Position numbers and translations under genes: made by a program. Shown in pieces: positions 38,978 through 48,307 of a stretch of 64,000 bases of DNA. The notes beneath the pieces are model-generated. The model was not told the DNA's origin. It searched no databases and saw nothing but the letters and a program-made list of their open reading frames with translations. Source of the DNA: Buchnera aphidicola (Ceratovacuna japonica) (lineage in GTDB: Bacteria > Pseudomonadota > Gammaproteobacteria > Enterobacterales > Enterobacteriaceae); the NCBI GenBank assembly GCA_024349705.1, contig AP026065.1:124001-188000 (forward strand), given 5' to 3'. Position 1 is the stretch's first letter, and each line of letters opens with the position of its first letter.

Positions 38978-40206
38978 TGAGAGATTTCAACGTGTATAAA
39001 ACAGTTATAGTACCAGATATAGGTAAAGAAAAGTTAGAAGTTACAGAAATATTAGTAAAAGTAGGAGATTTTATAGAAAATAAAAAAGAAATAGTTATAT
39101 TAGAAGGAGAAAAAACTTCAATTGAAATACCTTCAGAAGAAACGGGAACAGTAAAAGAAATATTTATAAAAATTGGAGATAGAGTAAAAACTAATCATAA
39201 ATTACTTTTATTAGAACCGATAGAAGTGAAAGAAGAAAAAAATATATGTAAAAAAAATAACTTTAATATAGATGAAAAAAATAAATTTCATAATACAGAA
39301 GATGAAATATATGCTTCTCCTATAATACGAAGACTTGCTAGAAAAAATAATATAAATTTATTTAAAATAAAAGGAACTGGAATAAAAGGAAGAATATCTA
39401 AAGAAGATTTTTCAAGATATTTAAAAAATAAAAAAAAAAAATATAACAATATAAATACTAACAATTCTTTTGAAAAAAAATTTTCTTTTGAAAACTTTGG
39501 TAAAATAGAAAAAATATCTTTAAATAAAGTTCAAAAAATTATTTCTAAAAATTTGTGTAAAAGTTGGTTAACTATACCTCATGTAACGCAGTTTGACGAA
39601 ATAGACATTACAAAGTTGGAAAAATTTAGAAAAAATATAAATTTAGATATTTCTAATAATGAAAAAAATATTATAAAAATTACTTTATTACCATTTATTG
39701 TTAAAATAATAGGTTATGCACTAAAACATTTTTATAATTTTAATAGTTCATATTCTGTTAAAGACAACACTTTGTTTTTAAAGAAATACATTAATATAGG
39801 AATAGTAGTAAGTTCTAATAAAGGAATATTTATTCCTGTAATTAAAAACGTTTTAAAAAAAAGTATATTTAAAATTGCTGAAGAAATATTTTTTATTTCT
39901 AAAAAAGTTAGAGATAATTTTTTAAAAAAATCAGACATGGAAGGAGGTAATTTTACTATATCTAATTTAGGAGGATATGGAGCTGGATATTTTACTCCTA
40001 TAATAAATTATCCTGAAGTTGCAATTTTAGGTATTTCAAAATATATAAATAAAAATATTTATTATAAAAAAAAGATTTCACATAGAATTATTCTTCCAAT
40101 TTCATTAAGTTATGATCATAGAATAATAAATGGAGTAGAAGCTACAGAATTTATAAATTTTATAAAAAATAAATTAGAAAAATTTCATAATTTTATAATA
40201 AGATAA
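38977..40206 (+). CDS. aceF: Dihydrolipoamide acetyltransferase E2 with one lipoyl domain
   Basis: Core of the pyruvate dehydrogenase complex, moving acetyl groups to CoA. Order: a single lipoyl domain with lipoyl-lysine K46 (LEGEKTSIEI), a lysine-rich linker, the E1/E3-binding domain (ASPIIRRLARKNNINL) near residue 110, and the catalytic domain ending with SYDHRIINGVEA. E. coli has three lipoyl domains and about 630 residues; one domain and 409 residues is the compact form I recall from other Buchnera. Confidence 0.98.
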   Translation: MRDFNVYKTVIVPDIGKEKLEVTEILVKVGDFIENKKEIVILEGEKTSIEIPSEETGTVKEIFIKIGDRVKTNHKLLLLEPIEVKEEKNICKKNNFNIDEKNKFHNTEDEIYASPIIRRLARKNNINLFKIKGTGIKGRISKEDFSRYLKNKKKKYNNINTNNSFEKKFSFENFGKIEKISLNKVQKIISKNLCKSWLTIPHVTQFDEIDITKLEKFRKNINLDISNNEKNIIKITLLPFIVKIIGYALKHFYNFNSSYSVKDNTLFLKKYINIGIVVSSNKGIFIPVIKNVLKKSIFKIAEEIFFISKKVRDNFLKKSDMEGGNFTISNLGGYGAGYFTPIINYPEVAILGISKYINKNIYYKKKISHRIILPISLSYDHRIINGVEATEFINFIKNKLEKFHNFIIR

Positions 40207-40234
40207 TTTTATAATAAAAAAATTTTTTGTTATA

Positions 40235-40259
40235 TATTTTGTTTTGTAAAAACAAAATA
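40235..40259 (+). terminator. Weak hairpin between aceF and lpd
   Basis: 10-bp stem TATTTTGTTT / AAACAAAATA with a 5-base loop, 29 bases after aceF. There is no good T run after it, so it may be an attenuating or processing element rather than a full terminator; the lpd gene follows on the same strand. Confidence 0.35.
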
Positions 40260-40295
40260 ATTTAAAAATATTAAAATATAGAGAATTTAAATATT

Positions 40296-41705
40296 ATGAA
40301 AAGTTTAAATTGTAACACAGTTGTAATAGGAGGAGGTCCTTCTGGATATTCTGCTGCGTTTAGATTATCAGATTTGGGAGTAAACACTATTTTAATAGAA
40401 AAAGAAAATGTTTTAGGAGGTGTATGTTTAAATAGTGGATGTATTCCATCTAAATATTTGTTATATATTGCCAAAATTATTGAAGAAGCTAAGAAATTAA
40501 AAAAATTTAATATTGACATAAATATTAGTAAAATAAGTTTGTTAAATATAATGTTGGAAAAAAAAAAAATAATACAATCTTTAAATAATGGAATAAAAAT
40601 TATATCTAAAAATAAAAATGTCTATATATTAAAAGGCATGGCTTACTTCGAAAATAAAAACAGTATTATAATAGATTATAAAAAAAACAATAAAAAAGTT
40701 AGTAAAAGAATATTTTTTAAGAATGCTATTATATCTTCTGGATCTAAACCTATTTTATTACCTAATATTCCTTACAAAAATTCTAGAGTTTGGAGTTCTA
40801 CTGATGCATTAAATTTTTTAACAATTCCAAAAAAAATGCTAATAGTAGGATCTGGAGTTATAGGTATGGAAATGGCTACTATTTATAGCGCTTTAGGTTC
40901 TAATATAGATGTTATAGAAAGGTCTAAGAACTTTTTCCCTTCATTAGACAAAGATATAACTGAAATTTTTAAAAAATCTATATCTAACAAATTTAATTTA
41001 TTATTAGGAACTAGTATTAATAAAATTTATGAAAAAAAAGAAGGATTATTAGTAAGTTTATCAGGTCCAAAAAATTTTAATCAAAAAAAATTATATGATG
41101 TAATTTTGATTGCTGCAGGAAGAGAGCCTAATATAAAAAAGTTAAAACTAGAAAATTTACCTATAAAAATTAACAAATTCGGATATATAAAAGTTAATGA
41201 AAATCTTCAAACAAATTTAAAAAATATTTATGCTATAGGTGATGTTATTGGACCCCCTATGTTGGCTCACAAAGGTTCTTATCAAGGTAAAATTGTAGCT
41301 GAAATAATATGCAAAGAAAATGTTTGTTATCAACCCAAAATAGTACCTTATATAATTTATTCAAATCCTGAAGTAGCTTGGACTGGTATATTAGAAAATG
41401 AAGCATTAAAAAGAAACATAAATTATAAAGTTGCTAAATTTCCTTGGAAATTTTCTGGTAGAGCTATTTCTTCTGGACATAGTCTTGGCTTAACTAAACT
41501 TATTTTTAATAGTGATACTAATAGAATTATAGGAGGATCTGTAATAGGAGCTGGAGCTAGTGAAATTTTAGGAGAAATTAGTTTAGCTATAGAAATGTGT
41601 TGTGATGCTGAAGATATATCTTTAACTATGCATGCACATCCTACTTTATATGAAACTATATGTCTGTCTTCAGAAATTTTTCAAAAAAAATGTATAGATA
41701 TTTAG
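40296..41705 (+). CDS. lpd: Dihydrolipoamide dehydrogenase E3
   Basis: FAD enzyme that reoxidises the lipoyl arms of pyruvate dehydrogenase (and 2-oxoglutarate dehydrogenase if present) with NAD+. The FAD site is VVIGGGPSGYSAA; the redox cysteines are C44 and C49 (GGVCLNSGCIPSK); the NAD site is LIVGSGVIGMEMA; and the active His lies in HAHPTLYET. The 469 residues match E. coli (474). It supplies NADH to complex I encoded at the start of the window. Confidence 0.99.
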   Translation: MKSLNCNTVVIGGGPSGYSAAFRLSDLGVNTILIEKENVLGGVCLNSGCIPSKYLLYIAKIIEEAKKLKKFNIDINISKISLLNIMLEKKKIIQSLNNGIKIISKNKNVYILKGMAYFENKNSIIIDYKKNNKKVSKRIFFKNAIISSGSKPILLPNIPYKNSRVWSSTDALNFLTIPKKMLIVGSGVIGMEMATIYSALGSNIDVIERSKNFFPSLDKDITEIFKKSISNKFNLLLGTSINKIYEKKEGLLVSLSGPKNFNQKKLYDVILIAAGREPNIKKLKLENLPIKINKFGYIKVNENLQTNLKNIYAIGDVIGPPMLAHKGSYQGKIVAEIICKENVCYQPKIVPYIIYSNPEVAWTGILENEALKRNINYKVAKFPWKFSGRAISSGHSLGLTKLIFNSDTNRIIGGSVIGAGASEILGEISLAIEMCCDAEDISLTMHAHPTLYETICLSSEIFQKKCIDI

Positions 41706-41829
41706 TTTTTTAAATAAAAATTTTTTTAAAAATATATATATTTAATTTTTTAAGTAAAGAAAATATTTTTAATTAAAAAAAATTTTTTTTATATATTATT
41801 TTAAAAATTAATAATATTATAAAATATTT

Positions 41830-41910
41830 TACATGCATATTATTTTTATTAAAATTTTATATTTTAAAAAAATATATTTTAATTTTTATATATAAATTAA
41901 TATGCATGTA
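41830..41910. repeat. Inverted repeat between lpd and erpA
   Basis: TACATGCATATTA at 41830-41842 and its exact complement at 41898-41910, 55 bases apart; each arm contains the palindrome ATGCAT. The interior is nearly pure A/T and can extend the pairing imperfectly. It lies between the convergent ends of lpd and erpA, so it may fold into a long bidirectional terminator. No transposase or target duplication is seen. Confidence 0.6.
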
Positions 41911-41953
41911 TTTTATATTTGTAAATGATTATATATTTATATTTTTATATTTT

Positions 41954-42271
41954 TTATGTACTAAATGAAATTCCACAACTGCATGTAGTTTTAGCATTAG
42001 GATTATTTATAACAAATTTTGATCCATCTAAATTTTCTAAATAATCTATTTTTCCATTTTTTATGTATTTAATACTTATGTGATCTACTATTAAATTTAT
42101 ATTTTTTTTTTTTATAATAATATCGTTTTTTTTAATTTTTTTTTCTATTTTAAATTCATATTTAAATCCATTGCATCCACCTCCTACTATATATATTCTA
42201 AAATATAATTTTTTTTTAGTAATTCTTAAAATTTTTTTTATTGAATTTTTAGTTAATTTTATATTGTACAT
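41954..42271 (-). CDS. erpA: Iron-sulfur cluster insertion protein ErpA (A-type carrier)
   Basis: A-type carrier that delivers [4Fe-4S] clusters to apoproteins. Ligand cysteines are C33 (GGGCNGFKYEF) and C97/C99 (TTCSCGISF). The stretch NPNAKTTCSCG is close to ErpA (NPNAKSTCGCG) rather than IscA. The 105 residues are near E. coli (114). It is likely needed for the many clusters of NuoF, NuoG and NuoI in this window. Confidence 0.95.
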   Translation of the reverse strand: MYNIKLTKNSIKKILRITKKKLYFRIYIVGGGCNGFKYEFKIEKKIKKNDIIIKKKNINLIVDHISIKYIKNGKIDYLENLDGSKFVINNPNAKTTCSCGISFST

Positions 42272-42422
42272 TTTGTTTTAAAAAAAATATGTAAATTAAA
42301 ATGATAAAAAATTCATTATATTTATATATACAAAAGTTTTTGACAATATGTTCATTATAATATCATTATAATTTGTTATGTATGCTATTTTTTCTATCAC
42401 TTTTTTTTTTCCTTTTTTTATT

Positions 42423-43583
42423 TTATATTTTGTTTTTATTATGATTTCTTAAAAAAGTAGGTATATCTAAATAATCCATTTTTTTGCTTTTTTTAATATA
42501 ATTTTTACTATCAACATTATTATTTTTTGTTTTTTTATTTTTATTTTTTTTTTTTAAATATTGATTTTGATATTTTAATAACATATTATCAGAATTTTTT
42601 TTTTTTGTATTGTTAATATTATAAATTTTTTCAGGAGAAATTCCTGTAGCTACTATAGTAACTCTTAACTCCTCTTTCATATCATCATCTAAAGATGTTC
42701 CTATAACTACTGTAGCATTTTCTGAAGAAAAATTTCTAATAGTATTTCCTACTATCTCAAATTCTTCTAATTTTAAATCTAATCCAGCCGTTATGTTTAC
42801 TAGTACTCCTCTAGCTCCTGATAAATCTATATCTTCTAGTAATGGGCTAGAAACTGCCATTTCAGCTGCTTCTTCTGCTCTATTATCTCCTGAAGATACC
42901 CCTGTACCCATAATAGCATATCCCATTTCCGACATAACTGTTCTTACATCTGCAAAGTCTACGTTCATTAATCCAGGTTTAGTTATTAATTCAGCTATTC
43001 CTTGAACTGCACCATTTAATACATTATTTGCTGCTCTAAATGCATCTAATAAAGAAATACCTCTAGTTAAAACTTTTAGTAACTTATCGTTTGGTATTGT
43101 TATCAATGAATCTACATTTTTTGACAATTCCATTATACCTTGTTCTGCATATAACATCTTTTTCTTGCCTTCAAAACTAAAAGGTTTTGTTACCACTGCA
43201 ACTGTTAATATACCCATATTTTTAGATATTTCAGCAATTACAGGAGCAGCACCTGTCCCAGTTCCTCCTCCCATTCCTGCAGCTATAAAAATCATGTCTG
43301 CTCCTTCCATTGCTGTTTTTAAAGATTCTTTATCTTCTTTTGCTGAACTTTTTCCTATTTCAGGGTTAGATCCAGCTCCAAGACCTCTAGTTATGTTTTT
43401 TCCTATTTGTATTGTTTGCTCCACTTCTATTTTTTTTAAAGCCTGAGAATCTGTATTAACAGCATAAAAATCTACTCCAGCTATTTTTTCTTTTATCATA
43501 TGTTCTATAGCATTTCCACCACCCCCTCCTACTCCAACAACTTTTATTACTGCTTCTTTTATAGAATCTAAATTTTCGAACAT
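42423..43583 (-). CDS. ftsZ: Cell division GTPase FtsZ
   Basis: Tubulin-like GTPase that forms the division ring. The G-box is GGGTGTG at residues 105-111; the T7-loop region [16 protein letters not shown] is present. The conserved C-terminal tail [10 protein letters not shown] (about residues 370-380), which binds FtsA/ZipA, survives after a poorly conserved lysine/asparagine linker. The 386 residues match E. coli (383). It lies 21 bases after ftsA on the same strand. Confidence 0.99.
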   Translation of the reverse strand: MFENLDSIKEAVIKVVGVGGGGGNAIEHMIKEKIAGVDFYAVNTDSQALKKIEVEQTIQIGKNITRGLGAGSNPEIGKSSAKEDKESLKTAMEGADMIFIAAGMGGGTGTGAAPVIAEISKNMGILTVAVVTKPFSFEGKKKMLYAEQGIMELSKNVDSLITIPNDKLLKVLTRGISLLDAFRAANNVLNGAVQGIAELITKPGLMNVDFADVRTVMSEMGYAIMGTGVSSGDNRAEEAAEMAVSSPLLEDIDLSGARGVLVNITAGLDLKLEEFEIVGNTIRNFSSENATVVIGTSLDDDMKEELRVTIVATGISPEKIYNINNTKKKNSDNMLLKYQNQYLKKKNKNKKTKNNNVDSKNYIKKSKKMDYLDIPTFLRNHNKNKI

Positions 43584-43604
43584 TTTTTTCCCTTATTTTT
43601 TAGG

Positions 43605-44843
43605 TTATTGTTTAATTATCCATTTATTTATTTTATTTAAAATATTTTTTATAAAATTATTTTTTTTATCTATTTTATTAAACTTATTGTTTTTTTTTAC
43701 ATATTTTAAGATGCCAACAGATGTGGAGTATATAGGATCATAAATTTTTTTATTTTTATATTTTACATTTTTTGGGGTTGCTATTCTAACTTGTGTCAAA
43801 AAAATTTTTTTTGCGCAATGTTTCAAAAATTTTATTTTTGATCCACCTCCTGTTATTACTATACCTTTATTTATTTCTATTTCTTTTCCGGTATATTTAT
43901 ATATTTTTTTTTGAAATTTTATAATTTTTTTTTTTACTATATTTAATAATTCTACATATCTTGGTTCTATTACATCTATTAAACTTTGTTTAGTAATATT
44001 TTTTATTATTTTTCCATTTGCATCTAATATATTATTATTTTTTATATTTTTTAATATTGGAATAGTAGTACATCCATGATGTATTTTTATGTTTTCTGCT
44101 TTTTTATATGATATTGAAAATGCATATGCTATATCATTAGTTACTAATTCACTTGCATATGGTATTACATGATTATATATAGTATATCCATTATAATATA
44201 TGCTTAAATCTATTGAATTACTCCCTATATCTATCATGCATACACCAAGTTTTTTTTCTTCTTCAGTTAAAACTGCTTCACTTGAAGCTATACCTGAAAA
44301 TATTAGTTTGTTTACTTTTATTTTACATTTCTCTATAGATTTTTTTATATTTTTGTATATTTCTTTATGGCAGGTTATTAAATGTACTTTTCCTTTCATT
44401 CTCATTCCTGATAACCCTATTGGATTTTTTATTCCAGATCTTTTATCTATAGAATATTCTTGAGGAATTACATGTAACATTATGTGTTCATCATTTATTT
44501 TTATAGATTTTGCTGAATATATAACATTTTTTATATCTTTTTTTTTAATTTCTTTTCCAGATACTGGTATAATTCCAATTTCATTATGACACTTTATGTT
44601 TTTATGAGATATAGATAAATATGCTGATTTTATTTTATGTTGTGCCATTTTTTCTGCTTTTTTTATAGATTTTTTTATACAACTTTTTATAGATTCTAAA
44701 TCATATATTCCTGTTTTATTTATTCCTTTAGATTTATTTTTTCCTATTCCTATAATTTTTATACTACTATTATAAATTTCTCCTATTAATGTAACTATTT
44801 TATTATGTCCTATTTCTATACTTGAAACTAATTTTTTTTCCAT
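43605..44843 (-). CDS. ftsA: Cell division protein FtsA
   Basis: Actin-like ATPase that tethers FtsZ rings to the membrane. Phosphate/adenosine motifs include VCMIDIGSNSIDLSI and the GIVITGGGS loop. The 412 residues match E. coli (420), and the C-terminus ends in an amphipathic helix-like FIKNILNKINKWIIKQ. The usual upstream neighbours ftsQ, ddlB and the mur genes are absent; next upstream is rsmH, 201 bases away. Confidence 0.98.
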   Translation of the reverse strand: MEKKLVSSIEIGHNKIVTLIGEIYNSSIKIIGIGKNKSKGINKTGIYDLESIKSCIKKSIKKAEKMAQHKIKSAYLSISHKNIKCHNEIGIIPVSGKEIKKKDIKNVIYSAKSIKINDEHIMLHVIPQEYSIDKRSGIKNPIGLSGMRMKGKVHLITCHKEIYKNIKKSIEKCKIKVNKLIFSGIASSEAVLTEEEKKLGVCMIDIGSNSIDLSIYYNGYTIYNHVIPYASELVTNDIAYAFSISYKKAENIKIHHGCTTIPILKNIKNNNILDANGKIIKNITKQSLIDVIEPRYVELLNIVKKKIIKFQKKIYKYTGKEIEINKGIVITGGGSKIKFLKHCAKKIFLTQVRIATPKNVKYKNKKIYDPIYSTSVGILKYVKKNNKFNKIDKKNNFIKNILNKINKWIIKQ

Positions 44844-45044
44844 ATTTTATGTCACTTTTATACTGTATTTTTTGTTTTTTTTTTATTTTTTTTTATATCA
44901 TTTTTTAATATTTATTAAAATGTATTTTTTTTACTTCTTATTTCATTTTTATAAAAATTTTATAGTTCAAAAATTTTTTATAAACATTTAATAATTTTTT
45001 ATTTTATATAAAAAATAATATTATATTTTTAATATTTTATTACT

Positions 45045-45992
45045 TTAATTATTTTTTTTTATTTCTGCTATTCTTAATATAGCGCTTCTAGATTTTATAT
45101 TTTTTTTAATTTCTTCTTTTTTTGGTAATATTTTTTTAAAAATTTTTAATTTTTTTTTTGAATTTAGATTTTTTATTTCTTTATAAGTCATTGGAAGTTT
45201 ATTAGGAATTTTTGTATCAACACTATTCAGTTTCATAAAATATTTTACTATTTTGTCTTCTAAAGAGTTAAAACTAATTACTAATAATTTTCCTCCATTA
45301 GACAAAATTTTTAATGAATCTTTTAATATTTTTTTTATACATTGCAACTCTTTGTTTATATAAATTCTTATTGCTCTAAAAGTTTTAGTTGATGGATTTT
45401 TTTTATTTTTTTTTTTATAAACAATTTTATTTATTATATTAGACAATTCTAAAGTTTTTTCTATTTTTTTTTTTTTTCTACATTCTACTATAGATCTTGA
45501 TATTTTTTTTGCAAATTTTTCTTGACCAAATTTTTTTATTACTTTAAAAATTTTTTTTTCGCTACTTGTATTTATCCATGTTTTTGCTGATTTTCCATAT
45601 GTTTGATTATATCTCATGTCTAAAGGTCCATTTTTAATAAATGAAAAACCTCTTTTTTTATTTTTTATTTGATTAGTAGAAAAACCTAGATCTAAAAGAA
45701 TTCCATTTACTTTTTTTTTAATATTAAATTTTTTGGCATATTTTATTAAATTTTCAAAAGAATCATTTATAAATTTAAAATTTTTATTTTTTATTTTTTT
45801 AGAAAATTTTTTACTATCAGGATCTTTGTCTAAAGAATATAAAAATCCATTTTTTCCTATTTTTTTTAATATATTTTTTGAATGCCCTCCTGCCCCAAAT
45901 GTACAGTCTATATATATTCCTTTTTTTTTTATTTTTAAAGATTCAATTACTTCTTTTAATAAAACAGGCACATGAAAATTTTTTTTTGACAT
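45045..45992 (-). CDS. rsmH: 16S rRNA (cytosine-1402 N4)-methyltransferase
   Basis: Methylates C1402 in the ribosomal P site of 16S rRNA (formerly mraW). The SAM-binding motif is IDCTFGAGGHS (about residues 28-38); also LLDLGFSTNQI and RGFSF..GPLDMRYN. The 315 residues match. A 14-base homopolymer (T at 45464-45477 on the given strand, lysine codons in the gene) keeps the frame. In other enterics this gene opens the division/cell-wall cluster, which is gone here. Confidence 0.98.
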   Translation of the reverse strand: MSKKNFHVPVLLKEVIESLKIKKKGIYIDCTFGAGGHSKNILKKIGKNGFLYSLDKDPDSKKFSKKIKNKNFKFINDSFENLIKYAKKFNIKKKVNGILLDLGFSTNQIKNKKRGFSFIKNGPLDMRYNQTYGKSAKTWINTSSEKKIFKVIKKFGQEKFAKKISRSIVECRKKKKIEKTLELSNIINKIVYKKKNKKNPSTKTFRAIRIYINKELQCIKKILKDSLKILSNGGKLLVISFNSLEDKIVKYFMKLNSVDTKIPNKLPMTYKEIKNLNSKKKLKIFKKILPKKEEIKKNIKSRSAILRIAEIKKNN

Positions 45993-46058
45993 ATTTTTTG
46001 TTTTCTTATTTTTTATAAATATTTTAATAGATTTTTATATAAAGTATCTTTTATAAAA

Positions 46059-46298
46059 TTATTTATTTATTATCTTTACTTTTAAAACGTTTATTAATTT
46101 AAATATATGTTTTTTTATTTTATTATTTAAATTACTATTATCATATAATTCTATTAAAACTATAGAAAGTTTTTCGTTTTTTTTTAAAGGTTCAGCTTTA
46201 ATTTTCTTTATATTATAATCTCTTTGAGAAAATAATCCTATTACTCTAGATAAAACACCTGATTTGTTTTCTAACAATATGTATAAAATTTTTCTCAT
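46059..46298 (-). CDS. ilvH: Acetohydroxyacid synthase small subunit, reduced to its ACT domain
   Basis: Regulatory subunit of acetohydroxyacid synthase III, the first common enzyme of valine/leucine/isoleucine synthesis. Only 79 residues against about 160 in E. coli. The whole N-terminal ACT domain is kept (RKILYILLENKSGVLSRVIG, LFSQRDYNIKKI) and ends at VLKVKIINK, where E. coli continues with the C-terminal domain. The 60 bases before rsmH hold no trace of that domain. TAGGAA, overlapping the ilvI stop, is the ribosome site. The frame is clean, so this looks like a working short subunit rather than a decaying gene. Confidence 0.93.
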   Translation of the reverse strand: MRKILYILLENKSGVLSRVIGLFSQRDYNIKKIKAEPLKKNEKLSIVLIELYDNSNLNNKIKKHIFKLINVLKVKIINK

Positions 46299-46307
46299 AA
46301 ATTTTTC

Positions 46308-48002
46308 CTAACATTTTTTTAATATCATATTATTCATACCTAATCCTTTTATTTGCATAGGATACACATGTTCTGAATAATCTACTTCTATATCTAAAAA
46401 TACTAATTTTTTTTTTTTAGTTTTTTTTAAAGCATATTCTATTTTTTCATACAATTCTTTTTTTTTATATATTTTTATACCTATATGACCATATGATTTA
46501 GATAATTTAGAAAAATTTGGTAAAGATTTCATGTATGATTGTGAATATCTACTTGAATAATTTATATCTTGCCATTGTCTTACCATTCCTAATACATTAT
46601 TATTTAAATTTATTATCAAAATGGGTATTTTATATTGTTTAGCAGTAGATAGTTCTTGTATATTCATTTGAATGCTTCCATCTCCTGTTATGCATATCAC
46701 ATTTTTTTTAGGAAATGCTAATTTAACTCCTAAAGCTGCAGGAAAACCAAAACCCATAGTTCCTAAACCACCTGAATTTATCCAATGTCTTGGTTTTATA
46801 AAAGAATAATGTAAAGCTGTAAACATTTGATGTTGCCCTACATCAGATGTGATATATGCATTTCCTCTAGTTATTTTCCATATAGTTTCTATAACATATT
46901 GCGGTTTTATTTTTTTTGAGGATTTTTTATATTTTAAACTATTTATTCCTCTCCACAATTGTATTTTTTTCCACCAATTCTTTATATTATTTTTATATTT
47001 CTTAATTTTTAATATTTTTATTATTTTTTTTATAACATACTTTGCATCTCCTACAATAGATATTTTTGGTTTAATAGTTTTAGATATTGATGTAGGATCT
47101 ATATCTATGTGTATAATTTCTGAATTAGGACAATATTTAGAAATATTATTTGTAGTTCTATCATCAAATCTAACTCCTATTGCTAGTATTACATCAGAAT
47201 AATGCATTGCCATATTTGCTTCATAAGTTCCATGCATGCCAAGCATTCCTAAACATTGTTCATGTCTACCAGAAATTGATCCTAAACCCATTAAAGATGT
47301 AGTTATAGGAAAATTTAATTTTTCTAATAAAGTTAATAAATATTTGCTACAATTAGAATGTATTACTCCTCCTCCAACATATACAATAGGTTTTTTAGAT
47401 TTTTTTAATTTTGTAAATATTTTTTTTATTTTTTTATATTTTACAAGTTTTTTATTATTAAATTTTATGTTTTTTTTTTTTATAAAAAATATTTTTTTTT
47501 TAATATTATTAGATAATATATTTTTAGGAATGTCTATTACAACTGGCCCTGCTCTACCTGAAGATGCTATATGAAAAGATTTTTCAAATGTTTTATATAT
47601 TTCTGATGTATCTTTTATTAAAAAACTATGTTTTACTATTGGTCTAGATATTCCTATCATATCACATTCTTGAAAAGCATCACTTCCTATCAATGAAAAA
47701 TCTACTTGACCTGATATTACTATGATCGGTATAGAATCCATATAAGCTGTTGCTATACCTGTGATTGCATTAGTTGCTCCAGGCCCCGAGGTAACTAATG
47801 CAACTCCTACTTTTCCTGTAGATCTAGCATATCCATCAGCCATATGTATTGCAGCTTGTTCATGTCTAACTAATATATGTTTTATATTTCCAATTCTTTT
47901 TATAGAATCATATATGTCAAGAACTGATCCTCCTGGATATCCAAATATATATTTTATTTTTTGTTTTATTAAAAATTTTACTACTATATCAGATCCTAAC
48001 AT
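46308..48002 (-). CDS. ilvI: Acetohydroxyacid synthase large (catalytic) subunit
   Basis: TPP- and FAD-dependent enzyme condensing pyruvate with pyruvate or 2-oxobutyrate, the first step to the branched-chain amino acids. The catalytic glutamate region is [27 protein letters not shown]. The FAD/central domain has [11 protein letters not shown], and the TPP motif is [22 protein letters not shown]. The 564 residues match E. coli IlvI (574). AAAGGA precedes the ATG, and ilvH follows 9 bases downstream. Confidence 0.99.
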   Translation of the reverse strand: MLGSDIVVKFLIKQKIKYIFGYPGGSVLDIYDSIKRIGNIKHILVRHEQAAIHMADGYARSTGKVGVALVTSGPGATNAITGIATAYMDSIPIIVISGQVDFSLIGSDAFQECDMIGISRPIVKHSFLIKDTSEIYKTFEKSFHIASSGRAGPVVIDIPKNILSNNIKKKIFFIKKKNIKFNNKKLVKYKKIKKIFTKLKKSKKPIVYVGGGVIHSNCSKYLLTLLEKLNFPITTSLMGLGSISGRHEQCLGMLGMHGTYEANMAMHYSDVILAIGVRFDDRTTNNISKYCPNSEIIHIDIDPTSISKTIKPKISIVGDAKYVIKKIIKILKIKKYKNNIKNWWKKIQLWRGINSLKYKKSSKKIKPQYVIETIWKITRGNAYITSDVGQHQMFTALHYSFIKPRHWINSGGLGTMGFGFPAALGVKLAFPKKNVICITGDGSIQMNIQELSTAKQYKIPILIINLNNNVLGMVRQWQDINYSSRYSQSYMKSLPNFSKLSKSYGHIGIKIYKKKELYEKIEYALKKTKKKKLVFLDIEVDYSEHVYPMQIKGLGMNNMILKKC

Positions 48003-48307
48003 ATTTTTTCCTTTATAATAATTCTTAAAAATACAAATTTATATTTTTTTATAACAACATTTTATTTTACATATATTTTTTAATTTAGTAAAAATTTTAA
48101 TAATAAATTTTTGATAAATTAATTTATTTTTTTTAAAAAAATATTTTATAATTTTTATTAATATATATTTATATAACAATTTTTATAAGTATTTTAGTTA
48201 AAATTTATTTTTTATATATTTTGTTTATTTATATAAAAATATTTATTAGTAAATATTATCATATAATTTTATAAAATGTTTTTAAAATATTTTTATAGGA
48301 GATTATA
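48003..48307. other. Divergent intergenic region ilvI/degP
   Basis: About 305 bases, nearly pure A/T, between divergent genes; both promoters must lie here. No sigma-E or Lrp-type site can be recognised by eye. The degP ribosome site AGGAG is at 48297-48301. Confidence 0.6.

Noticed and set aside
41830..41910. Terminal inverted repeats of a miniature transposon
   Set aside because: No target-site duplication, no second copy noticed in the window and no transposase; a hairpin between convergent genes is simpler.
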